Shown: piece by piece, positions 1-5,815 of the stretch | How positions within the stretch are numbered: position 1 is the stretch's first letter | How the letters are laid out: each line of letters opens with the position of its first letter | NCBI GenBank assembly: GCA_934630995.1 | Contig: CAKTXU010000074.1 | Location: forward strand, 1-7,861 | From: an uncultured Eubacteriales bacterium | GTDB taxonomy: Bacteria > Bacillota > Clostridia > Oscillospirales > Acutalibacteraceae | Direction: 5' to 3' | Length of the DNA stretch: 7,861 bases | Made by a program: the position numbers and the translations under genes | Notes under the pieces: model-generated | Databases searched by the model: none | The model's input: only the letters and a program-made list of their open reading frames with translations | What the model was told of the DNA's origin: nothing

Positions 1-704
1 GTGCCGACTTCCTCAACGTATTTCCTCTCCGTGCCGTCCAGCCAAAGCACCTGTGTATACCCCTGCTTTTCCGCCTCGTCCTGGGCCTTGAGCGAAGCGG
101 CGTAGTTGCCGCCGGTCTTGGTGTAACCCATACCGCCCCGGACCGCCCGAACATAGCTGCGTTCCACATAAATTTTCACCGGGTTGAGCCCTTCGGGATA
201 ATAAGCGCCCACTGGAGAAAGGATGACAATGAAGAGCAGATGATGGGCCGGATGCACCCCCACATGGGGATCCACACCGATGATGAAGGGACGGATATAC
301 AGAGAGGTCCCCTCTCCGTCGGGAATCCAATCCTGATCGAGTGCCACCAGCTTTTTGACGGCCTCCACGGCGAAGGTCTCATCGATAGACGGGATACACA
401 GCCGGTCGTTGGAAAGATTGAGGCGCGCCATATTTTTGTCGGGGCGGAACAGCACCACCCGCCCGTCCGGTGCGCGGTAGGCCTTCATGCCCTCGAAGAC
501 CTCCTGCCCATAGTGGAGGCACATGGCGGCCGGATCCAGGGACAGGGGGCCGTAGGGAACAATGCGTGGATCGTGCCAGCCCTGGCCCTCATCATAATTC
601 ATGATAAACATGTGATCGCTGAAATAGTTGCCGAAGCCCAGCTTGGAGCTGTCGGTCGGCTTCTGCCGCGGGGCTGTGGTGCGTTCGATCCGGATCTCCT
701 GCAT
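1..704 (-). CDS. ilvE: Branched-chain amino acid aminotransferase, C-terminus beyond the window
   Basis: Transfers the amino group between glutamate and the 2-keto acids of leucine, isoleucine and valine (last step of synthesis, first of breakdown); a cytosolic fold-type IV PLP enzyme. The 234 visible codons begin MQEIRIERTT. They include the substrate-domain stretch LHYGQEVFEGMKAYR (63-77), the RPDKNMARLN block (88-97), and GYTKTGGNYAASL (193-205), whose Lys196 is the expected Schiff-base lysine. The window ends in LWLDGTERKYVEEVG, where the family continues for roughly another 110-120 residues, so the gene is cut by the window edge rather than broken. ATG at 704 is preceded by a modest GGAAGAAG ribosome site. 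It has its own promoter (750-778), so it is probably transcribed separately from the MATE gene upstream. The family call is firm; the gene symbol is by family similarity. Confidence 0.95.
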   Translation of the reverse strand, partial: MQEIRIERTTAPRQKPTDSSKLGFGNYFSDHMFIMNYDEGQGWHDPRIVPYGPLSLDPAAMCLHYGQEVFEGMKAYRAPDGRVVLFRPDKNMARLNLSNDRLCIPSIDETFAVEAVKKLVALDQDWIPDGEGTSLYIRPFIIGVDPHVGVHPAHHLLFIVILSPVGAYYPEGLNPVKIYVERSYVRAVRGGMGYTKTGGNYAASLKAQDEAEKQGYTQVLWLDGTERKYVEEVG

Positions 705-749
705 AAATCAACACTTCTTCCGTCGTGATTTGTCAACGTGTTCCTTTCC

Positions 750-778
750 ATTATAGCCGTGGCCGTTGAAAATTGCAA
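750..778 (-). promoter_or_regulatory. Sigma-A-type promoter of the aminotransferase gene
   Basis: On the minus strand, TTGCAA (773-778) is followed after exactly 17 nt by a perfect TATAAT (750-755). Predicted start is near 743, giving a leader of about 40 nt before ATG 704. The -35 box lies only 10 nt beyond the MATE stop codon. I see no leader peptide or T-box-like structure in this short leader. Confidence 0.75.
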
Positions 779-788
779 GATGCGGCGT

Positions 789-2204
789 TCAATCCGGCAG
801 AGGCTCCTTCCGCTGTGCCCCGGCGATCTTCGCCCGCTTCCAGGAACCTGTCAGCAGGTAGACAATGGCAATGAGAAGCCCGCCTAAGGTCGCCGTGGGC
901 GCGGCCAGCCCGACGCCGGCCAGTCCCCAGCCCAGTACCTCGCCGAAAAGATAGGCGGCGGGAATCCGCAGCAGCAAGGAGCTGAAGATGCCGTTGCACA
1001 TGGAAAAGAGGGTCTGCCCCACCCCCATGGCCAGGCCGTTGATGCAGAACAGGACACTTGTCAGCAGATAATCGTAGCTGATGCAGCGCAGATAGGTGGC
1101 GCTCTGCAGCTTGAATTCCTCAAGGCATTCCGCCAGAGCCGGGTCACTGCTCCCGCCGATGAAGACGCTGATGATCTCATTGGGGAATAGATTGACCAGG
1201 GCGTAGACCAGTACCGAAAAAGCGAAAGCGAAGCCGATGGCCACCCACATGGTTTTCTTCGCCCGTTCCGGCTTGCCGGCCCCCATGTTCTGCCCCACCA
1301 TGGACGAAACCGACGCCTGCATAGCCATGGAAGGCAGGATGGCCACACTGTTGACCTTGCCCGCCACGCTCAGGGTGGTGGAACCGATGATGGCGGGAAC
1401 GGTCACCATGTTGGCGATACTGGTCAGCACCATAAAGGAAAAGCTCACCAATGTTCCCTGGAGGGAGGCGGGCAAACCGATTTGCACCAGCTTGCCCGCG
1501 ATATCCCCATGTATGCGGAAGCTGCGGGGATGAAAATCGAAAACAAAATCCCTCCCCCGCAGGAAAATCACCGAGATGATAAAGCTGATGGCCTGGGCGG
1601 CAATGGTCGCCCAGGCGGCGCCGGCGGCGCCCATGTCGAAAGCGCCCACCAACAGCAGATCCAGGATAACATTGACGATGCAGGCAATGGCGACGAAAAT
1701 CAGCGGATGCTTGGAATCCCCCATTCCCCGCAGAACAGCGCTGACCGCGTTGTATCCCACGACAAAAAGCGTGCCGCCCATGCAGATATTGAGGTAAGCC
1801 AGGGTTTCATCGAAGGCCTCGGCCGGGGTGTTCATCCACCGCAGGACGGTAGAGCCCAACAGGAGCATCACGACAGTGATAACCGCCCCGCAGATGGCAT
1901 AAAGGGAGAACATGGTGCCCACCGTCTGGGCAACCTCCTCCTGCCGTTTGGCGCCGATATACTGGGCGATGAGTACGGTGCCTCCCACCGCCAGGCCGCT
2001 GATGAGGTTGATGACCAAAATGGTCACCTGCCCGCCCATGCCGACGGCGGTAGCCCCCACCGAGCCGTTGAACCAGCCGACGATGAGCATGTCGGCCATG
2101 TTGTACAGCGCCTGCAGCAGGTTGGATGCCAGAAAAGGCAGGGAAAACAGCAGAAGCTGCTTGGCCACGCTGCCCTGGGTCAAATCGTGCTGAAATTTAC
2201 TCAA
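789..2204 (-). CDS. MATE-family multidrug/cation antiporter
   Basis: A membrane exporter of the MATE family (COG0534, NorM/DinF-like), which moves drugs or other organic cations out of the cell in exchange for Na+ or H+. From the proposed start it has 471 residues, the normal family length, with about 12 hydrophobic helices in two homologous halves. Family signatures include DLTQGSVAKQ just before helix 1, LPFLASNLLQALYNMADMLI in helix 1, AVLRGMGDSKHP after helix 4, and SSMVGQNMGAGKPERAKK opening the second half's cytosolic loop. Start choice: I prefer TTG at 2204, which has GGAAG 7 nt upstream and puts the start seven codons before the DLTQG motif, as is usual. An in-frame ATG at 2252 (487 aa) has a poor ribosome site, and a TTG at 2276 is also possible. 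The substrate cannot be read from the sequence. Confidence 0.93.
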   Translation of the reverse strand: MSKFQHDLTQGSVAKQLLLFSLPFLASNLLQALYNMADMLIVGWFNGSVGATAVGMGGQVTILVINLISGLAVGGTVLIAQYIGAKRQEEVAQTVGTMFSLYAICGAVITVVMLLLGSTVLRWMNTPAEAFDETLAYLNICMGGTLFVVGYNAVSAVLRGMGDSKHPLIFVAIACIVNVILDLLLVGAFDMGAAGAAWATIAAQAISFIISVIFLRGRDFVFDFHPRSFRIHGDIAGKLVQIGLPASLQGTLVSFSFMVLTSIANMVTVPAIIGSTTLSVAGKVNSVAILPSMAMQASVSSMVGQNMGAGKPERAKKTMWVAIGFAFAFSVLVYALVNLFPNEIISVFIGGSSDPALAECLEEFKLQSATYLRCISYDYLLTSVLFCINGLAMGVGQTLFSMCNGIFSSLLLRIPAAYLFGEVLGWGLAGVGLAAPTATLGGLLIAIVYLLTGSWKRAKIAGAQRKEPLPD

Positions 2205-2416
2205 ACCCTCACTTCCACTTCCCGACGGGAACCTCCCCCGCCATTTCACCATATTCCAACTGCTGATAAACGGCAATTTATGCGCGTGACCTGCAAAAAT
2301 TCTTGCTATTCGCAGGTTTTCGACACAAAGCCGTTTTTAAACGGCTTCGTTCAGCAAGCGTTCTCCTCGAACAAGGGCGTACCCCGCCTTCCGGAGGAAA
2401 TTGTGGTGGTGTATAG
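2205..2416 (-). other. Long 5' leader of the MATE gene with a 9-bp palindrome
   Basis: If the promoter at 2423-2451 is used, the MATE transcript has about 210 untranslated nucleotides. The leader contains a perfect 9-bp inverted repeat, AAGCCGTTT / AAACGGCTT (2328-2336 and 2339-2347) with a 2-nt loop. It also has a TTCCC/GGGAA mini-hairpin (2219-2231) that abuts the proposed Shine-Dalgarno site. No long U-tract follows the larger hairpin, so a classical attenuator is not obvious. I could not match it to a known riboswitch. No convincing gene lies here. Confidence 0.4.
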
Positions 2417-2422
2417 TATAAT

Positions 2423-2451
2423 AGGATAAGATCGGCGTGACCGTCTGTCAA
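2423..2451 (-). promoter_or_regulatory. Promoter of the MATE gene
   Basis: A consensus TTGACA (minus strand, 2446-2451) is separated by 17 nt from TATCCT (2423-2428; 4 of 6 matches to TATAAT). It sits just downstream of the spoIIR terminator, so MATE should form its own unit. Predicted start near 2416. Confidence 0.6.
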
Positions 2452-2486
2452 GCGGACGGAGGAATTTTGTCGAATTGTGCAGAGAT

Positions 2487-2527
2487 AAAAAAATCCATGC
2501 GCCGGTTCTGGTCAACCTGCGCATGGA
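2487..2527 (-). terminator. Rho-independent terminator of spoIIR
   Basis: On the minus strand a 9-bp stem TCCATGCGC / GCGCATGGA (2494-2502 with 2519-2527) is extended inside by GGTT/AACC. Seven T residues (2487-2493) follow directly. It begins 9 nt after the spoIIR stop codon. Confidence 0.85.
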
Positions 2528-2536
2528 CTGTTTTTC

Positions 2537-3211
2537 TTATCCGGCAGTGCTTTCCGAATTCCCGGAGGCCGCTGAAATCTCCGTTTCCGACTCCCCGCCG
2601 AACCATTGGCGCAGCTGATTGCCCACGCTCTCCAGCAGCTCGACGATTTTGAAACGCACCTCAAATTTCTGCGGCTGTGTGACGATCTCCTCCTGCTCCG
2701 GATCCAATACGTCGGACAGCTCTTTATGCTCTGTGGCGGCGGAGACGCACATGGGCGGGAAAACCACACACCACCAGTTTTTCCCCTCCGCCTCTCCGAT
2801 GGTGATCCGCAGGGCATCGTACATCCCGGCAGGCAGCGTCACCGTGTCATATACCCGGGTGGTGAAATACATATTGACAAGCTTGGCCTGGACAGGATAG
2901 TCGTAGCCTTCGTCATACACCCGCTGCTGCGCCGCGGCCTGCAGCCGGGGCAGCCTCTTTTCCGCCAGGGCCAAAGCGTCTCCCGCGTTCTCCGCCCCGT
3001 CAAATAAACCGGCGGCGGCTTCTACCACCGTATCCCGCACCTTGAGCTTGAGTGCCTGGTCCTCTTCGCTGTCGGAATTGGCCAGAACATGCAGCCTGAC
3101 CACCCGCTCCCTAATCTGGGCGCATTGGCCGGAAAAGCCGCACAGGGATATGATAAACGCGACGGACAGTCCCAAGGCAATCGCTTTGATCCATCGTCCG
3201 GTATGTTTCAT
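2537..3211 (-). CDS. spoIIR: Stage II sporulation protein R (SpoIIR)
   Basis: A forespore-made, exported signalling protein. In Bacillus subtilis it acts in the intermembrane space to activate the SpoIIGA protease, which processes pro-sigma-E in the mother cell and so couples the two cell fates. This copy has 224 residues. A basic N-terminus and hydrophobic segment (about 8-28) serve as signal or anchor. Then come the family core RERVVRLHVLANSDSEEDQ (34-52), KLKVRD (55-60), and a second conserved block (about 117-155) with LPAGMYDALRITIG and GKNWWCVVFPPMC. The acidic, Ser/Gly-rich tail after about 205 is poorly conserved. ATG at 3211 is preferred over an upstream in-frame alternative start at 3274: it has AAAGGGG 8 nt upstream and gives a normal signal sequence. 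It is flanked by its own promoter and terminator. This gene is the best evidence that the host sporulates. Confidence 0.95.
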   Translation of the reverse strand: MKHTGRWIKAIALGLSVAFIISLCGFSGQCAQIRERVVRLHVLANSDSEEDQALKLKVRDTVVEAAAGLFDGAENAGDALALAEKRLPRLQAAAQQRVYDEGYDYPVQAKLVNMYFTTRVYDTVTLPAGMYDALRITIGEAEGKNWWCVVFPPMCVSAATEHKELSDVLDPEQEEIVTQPQKFEVRFKIVELLESVGNQLRQWFGGESETEISAASGNSESTAG

Positions 3212-3242
3212 GAAGGAGTCCCCTTTCGGTTTTGATACCCTG

Positions 3243-3270
3243 AGTATGGACCCGCTTTTTCTCTTTATAC
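3243..3270 (-). promoter_or_regulatory. Candidate sigma-F/sigma-G-type promoter of spoIIR
   Basis: On the minus strand, GTATA (3266-3270) is followed after 17 nt by CATACT (3243-3248). This resembles the forespore sigma consensus (GHATR, about 18 nt, CATHMTA). Read against the sigma-F form, the -10 is GTCCATACT, one mismatch from GGNNANANT, and the spacer is a little short. spoIIR is sigma-F dependent in B. subtilis, so context supports the match. Predicted start near 3236, about 25 nt before ATG. Confidence 0.55.
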
Positions 3271-3404
3271 ACACTGTTCAGGAAAATTTTTCCGACTCCC
3301 TGTTGACGTTGTCGAATTCCTCCTTGCGCGGGCGGAACATCCCGCCCCGTGCAGCCGCGCACACCATATATTTTTTCAGGTCTTTGATAAGTCGGAGATA
3401 AAAA
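3271..3404. other. Spacer between the operon terminator and the spoIIR promoter
   Basis: About 134 bp between the end of the four-gene operon and spoIIR. It holds a 6-bp GGGCGG/CCGCCC inverted repeat (3330-3347 area) and a 29-codon minus-strand frame (3278-3367) with no ribosome site. I see no gene I can support. Confidence 0.4.
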
Positions 3405-3439
3405 CAAAAGCAGATTTGATGCAGTCAAATCTGCTTTTG
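3405..3439 (-). terminator. Terminator of the phosphatase-YqeY-DUF436-GNAT operon
   Basis: A perfect 15-bp stem, CAAAAGCAGATTTGA / TCAAATCTGCTTTTG (3405-3419 with 3425-3439), and a 5-nt loop begin 1 nt after the stop codon of the acetyltransferase gene. On the minus strand the stem runs into CTTTTG and then a T-run (TTTTTATC). Confidence 0.85.
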
Positions 3440-3440
3440 C

Positions 3441-3884
3441 TTATACTCTTTCGCTCACCATAGGGATAAACCGGATACCATTGGTTATTTGCTCCGCAGC
3501 AGTGGGGATAAATCCCAATTTGCGGTAAACCTCCCGCGCATACGGCGATGAATTCACTGTAACGCGGCGGTATCCGGTCTGTTCCAGCATAAACTGAAAA
3601 AGAGCCCGGCCCATCCCCTGTTTATGAAATTCCTTTCGGACAAAAAACAGGCTGATATGCGTCTGACGCATGGCAAGAACCCCGGCCAGCCCTCCTTGCT
3701 CCAAGATACCGAAAAAGCGCAGCTTTCCCAACTCGACTTCATCGTCCAAAAAGCGCCTGAATTCGTCAACGCCCTGTTGCGGATAGTCGGGGGCCTCGAA
3801 TTCCAGAAAAACCTCCCAAACCAGCTTCAACGCCGGCCCCACCTCGTTTGGCGTCAATTCTCGAATCCGTCTGCCCGCTTCCAT
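3441..3884 (-). CDS. GNAT-family N-acetyltransferase
   Basis: A 147-residue cytosolic protein of the Gcn5-related acetyltransferase superfamily, which moves acetyl from acetyl-CoA to an amine. The acetyl-CoA-binding motif A is visible as FVRKEFHKQGMGRALFQFML (81-100): the beta-4 strand, then the pyrophosphate-binding turn HKQGMG, with His where Arg or Gln is usual. Motif B appears as YAREVYRKLGF (115-125). The length is that of a single GNAT domain. The acceptor substrate cannot be deduced. ATG at 3884 overlaps the TGA of the preceding gene by one base (TGATG), so translation is probably coupled; GAGG lies 10 nt upstream. It is the last gene of the operon. One sampled line is 55% G+C, slightly below its operon partners. 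Confidence 0.88.
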   Translation of the reverse strand: MEAGRRIRELTPNEVGPALKLVWEVFLEFEAPDYPQQGVDEFRRFLDDEVELGKLRFFGILEQGGLAGVLAMRQTHISLFFVRKEFHKQGMGRALFQFMLEQTGYRRVTVNSSPYAREVYRKLGFIPTAAEQITNGIRFIPMVSERV

Positions 3885-4441
3885 CAAAGCAGCGCCTCGT
3901 CATAGTGAGCGCGGCTCCCGCCGATGAATTTCGGCCGCGTGCGGGCGCAGAGGAGCGGCGCCTCGCCAATTTGTCGGGTATTCAGCCGGACCGGTACAGC
4001 CACACACCTAAGATGCATCCCGATCAGGGTACCGCCGATATCCATTCCGCAGTGTGCGGCTACCCGCTCCACCGCGACCGGCCGTTCAAAAGCCGCATAG
4101 GCCGCCGTGGCGAAGGAACCGCCGGCCTTAGGCTGAGGCACCACATTGACGATTTCCAATCCATATCTTTCCGCCGCCGCCCGTTCCAGAATAATCGCCC
4201 TGTTCAAATGCTCGCAGCATTGGGCGGCCAGATACAGCCCCCGCTCCTTTACTACCGGATACAGCCCGTTCAGAACGGCTTCCGCCACCGCCGGACTGGA
4301 TGAGGAACCGATTTTCTCTCCCCCCACCTCGCTGGAGGAACACCCTACCACCACGATATCCCCAGGCTGCCGTCCGGCGACATCCAGCAGCTGGGTCATA
4401 GCCTGCTGCGCCTGCCTTGCAATGCTTTCCAATTCCAACAT
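3884..4441 (-). CDS. DUF436 / TIGR01440 family protein (YwlG-like)
   Basis: A conserved Firmicutes protein of unknown biochemical role. With 185 residues it is close to B. subtilis YwlG (about 180). The family motifs are all visible: VVGCSSSEVGGEKIGSSSS (31-49), AAQCCEHLNRA (72-82), VPQPKAGGS (101-109), HCGMDIGGTLIGMHLR (130-145) and FIGGSRAHYDEALL at the C-terminus. The many conserved Cys, Ser, His and Gly residues suggest an enzyme or ligand-binding site, but no activity is established that I can name. ATG at 4441 has a strong GGGGAGGG ribosome site. The reading frame extends upstream to 4669, but that part overlaps the YqeY gene in another frame and has the low-complexity Gly/Pro/Arg composition of an out-of-frame shadow. 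It sits 14 nt downstream of yqeY. Confidence 0.92.
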   Translation of the reverse strand: MLELESIARQAQQAMTQLLDVAGRQPGDIVVVGCSSSEVGGEKIGSSSSPAVAEAVLNGLYPVVKERGLYLAAQCCEHLNRAIILERAAAERYGLEIVNVVPQPKAGGSFATAAYAAFERPVAVERVAAHCGMDIGGTLIGMHLRCVAVPVRLNTRQIGEAPLLCARTRPKFIGGSRAHYDEALL

Positions 4442-4455
4442 AAGACCCTCCCCCC

Positions 4456-4899
4456 TTAAAACAGCTCGCCCACCAGGCGGTTGACCAGGGCTCCGTCGGC
4501 CCGGCCCCTCACCCGGGGCATCAGGTTTTTCATGATGGCTCCCTTGTCCTTGGCCGCTGGGGCCGCCAGTCCCAGCTCTGCCAGCACCGCCTGTATCTCC
4601 GCCCGGATTTCCGTCTCGTCCATCTGCCGTGGCGCAAAGGCGGATAGTACCTCGATGCGGAAACGGCACTCTTCCAGGATATCCGTCCGGAAGGCGGGAG
4701 CGCTGTCCATGGTTTCCTTGGTCTGTTTGATCTCCTTCTGAATGATGGCGTTCTCCTCGGCCTCGGTCAGCTCCCGCCGGGCATCCTTGGCCGCCGCCTT
4801 CAGCGCCGACAAAAGCAGGGACAAGGCCGCCTTTCGCTCGGCTTCATGTTGCTTGAGGGCCTCCATCATGGCCCGCTGTATCTCTTGAGTTTTGCTCAT
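4456..4899 (-). CDS. yqeY: GatB/YqeY domain protein
   Basis: A 147-residue stand-alone YqeY protein, related to the C-terminal tail domain of the GatB subunit of the tRNA-dependent amidotransferase. A tRNA-linked role is often proposed but is not proven for the stand-alone form. It has a helical N-terminal part rich in Lys, Glu and Ala, with LTEAEENAIIQKEIKQTKET (44-63) typical of the family. The compact C-terminal domain is recognised by AFAPRQMDETEI (87-98) and KGAIMKNLMPRVRGRADGAL (119-138), whose usual family form is like MGALMPKVKGRADG. ATG at 4899 has GGAGG 9 nt upstream, inside the end of the phosphatase gene, with only 4 nt between the genes, so it is cotranscribed. Confidence 0.9.
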   Translation of the reverse strand: MSKTQEIQRAMMEALKQHEAERKAALSLLLSALKAAAKDARRELTEAEENAIIQKEIKQTKETMDSAPAFRTDILEECRFRIEVLSAFAPRQMDETEIRAEIQAVLAELGLAAPAAKDKGAIMKNLMPRVRGRADGALVNRLVGELF

Positions 4900-4903
4900 G
4901 GTC

Positions 4904-5638
4904 TCATTCCTCCAGTATTTGCCGCCTGAGACGGCAGCATTCCTCTTCGCTCAGTCCGATACGTATCAGATATGCCTTCGCGCCGCCATATCGCTCCCGC
5001 AGATGGCGGAGGGTTCGCTCCATACTCTCCGGCCGGGACCATCCCACATACTCCGGCACCTCGATGCCCATGAGCGTCCTGAGCTTGGCCCTCTGCCGGT
5101 TAAATTTCTCCTTCATCAACGCCTCAGTCGCGGCATAATCCGCTACAATGGTATCTTCGTCCACCCCGGCGAGAGCCAGCAGCAGCATTGATACCACCCC
5201 GGTGCGGTCTTTTCCCGCGGTGCAGTGAAACAGCACACAATCGCCGGGATACCGGAGCATTTCCCTGAAAATAGCCGCTAGGGTGTCCCCGCTGCCGTCC
5301 AGCAGGCTGCAGTACATCTCCTCCATCGTGGCGGGGAGAAGCCCCGCCATATTGTCCGACTGAATATGATCAATGAGCGGAAACCGCCGGTAAACAAAGC
5401 CCTCCTGCAACGCGTCGGGCTGTTGCCCCACCTCCAGCTCCGAACGCAGATCCAGCACGCACCGCACCCCATATTCATATAGTGAGCGGTTGTCCTCCCC
5501 AGTCAGCTCCTGTAGGCCGTCGCTGCGCAGGAACCGGCCGGGTACCGTTCTCCCGCCCCCAACGGTGCGGTAGCCTCCCAGCTCCCGGGTGTTTCCGGTC
5601 CCCTCCAGCGGCAGAGGCTCCGGTATTGTCTGCGGCAT
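4904..5638 (-). CDS. Tyrosine-protein phosphatase (LipA/PtpB-like)
   Basis: A 244-residue cysteine phosphatase of the bacterial Y_phosphatase3 type. The P-loop HCTAGKDRTG (138-147) fits HC-x5-R, with nucleophile Cys139 and phosphate-binding Arg145. The Lys-Asp pair inside the loop is typical of this family, members of which can act on phosphotyrosine and on phosphoinositides. The N-terminal signature GNTRELGGY (15-23) and FLRSDGL (37-43) also fit. No signal peptide or membrane segment is visible, so it is probably cytosolic. ATG at 5638 has AGAGGTGG 7 nt upstream and is preferred over the TTG one codon earlier. It is the first gene of the four-gene operon and divergent from the sigma factor gene. 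I see no kinase partner in the window, and its substrate is unknown. Confidence 0.92.
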   Translation of the reverse strand: MPQTIPEPLPLEGTGNTRELGGYRTVGGGRTVPGRFLRSDGLQELTGEDNRSLYEYGVRCVLDLRSELEVGQQPDALQEGFVYRRFPLIDHIQSDNMAGLLPATMEEMYCSLLDGSGDTLAAIFREMLRYPGDCVLFHCTAGKDRTGVVSMLLLALAGVDEDTIVADYAATEALMKEKFNRQRAKLRTLMGIEVPEYVGWSRPESMERTLRHLRERYGGAKAYLIRIGLSEEECCRLRRQILEE

Positions 5639-5678
5639 CAAGCGCCACCTCTTTTCCTAGTGTGTGCGTTCCACCGCC

Positions 5679-5707
5679 AGTATATCACTTTTTGCGGAGA
5701 AAGTCTA
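5679..5707 (-). promoter_or_regulatory. Promoter of the phosphatase operon
   Basis: On the minus strand, TAGACT (5702-5707) is followed after 17 nt by TATACT (5679-5684). TGA directly before the -10 makes it an extended -10 promoter. Predicted start near 5672, with a leader of about 34 nt. Its -35 box is the left arm of an inverted repeat shared with the sigma gene promoter. Confidence 0.65.
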
Positions 5708-5718
5708 ACAGATAGACT
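5702..5718. repeat. Inverted repeat formed by two facing -35 boxes
   Basis: AGTCTA (5702-5707), 5 nt ACAGA, TAGACT (5713-5718): a perfect 6-bp inverted repeat midway between the divergent promoters. Each arm is the -35 box of one promoter, so a protein bound here would touch both. It could be a dyad operator, or two copies of the same sigma recognition element. Confidence 0.55.
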
Positions 5719-5741
5719 CCCGCTTGAGAGTGCTGTATACT
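5713..5741 (+). promoter_or_regulatory. Promoter of the ECF-like sigma factor gene
   Basis: TAGACT (5713-5718), 17 nt, TATACT (5736-5741): the same hexamers and spacing as the opposing promoter. Each -35 matches TTGACA at 4 of 6 positions and each -10 matches TATAAT at 5 of 6. It lacks the TGn extension of the other promoter. Predicted start near 5748, leaving a leader of about 68 nt. Confidence 0.55.
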
Positions 5742-5815
5742 AAAAAACACCTTCCATCGAATCCAATCCGATTTGCCGCGACTTATAGGTGAAAGCTCTC
5801 AAAGGAGGTGAGTCA

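Noticed and set aside
240..728. Plus-strand open frame opposite the aminotransferase gene
   Set aside because: The minus strand encodes an unmistakable branched-chain aminotransferase across the same bases; this frame has no recognisable domain.
1482..2429. Long plus-strand open frame of 315 codons opposite the MATE gene
   Set aside because: It is antisense to a clear 12-helix transporter and its translation is rich in His, Gln, Gly and Asp with no family signature. It arises from the G+C-rich codons of the real gene.
3278..3367. 29-codon minus-strand frame (or 20 codons from 3340) upstream of spoIIR
   Set aside because: No adequate ribosome site, no recognised peptide family, and its start lies by a G+C-rich inverted repeat. 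It may be real, but nothing in the sequence supports it.
4442..4669. N-terminal extension of the DUF436 protein up to 4669
   Set aside because: The extra part overlaps yqeY in another frame, has biased low-complexity composition, and lacks family motifs. ATG 4441 has a strong ribosome site and gives the usual length.
5724..5802. TTGAGAG / CTCTCAA inverted pair flanking the sigma gene leader
   Set aside because: Only 7 bp over nearly 80 bp, expected by chance at a fair rate, and the first arm lies upstream of the predicted transcript start.
5789..5815. GTG start nine codons upstream for the sigma factor
   Set aside because: It lacks a Shine-Dalgarno site, whereas ATG 5816 has AGGAGGTGA at ideal spacing.
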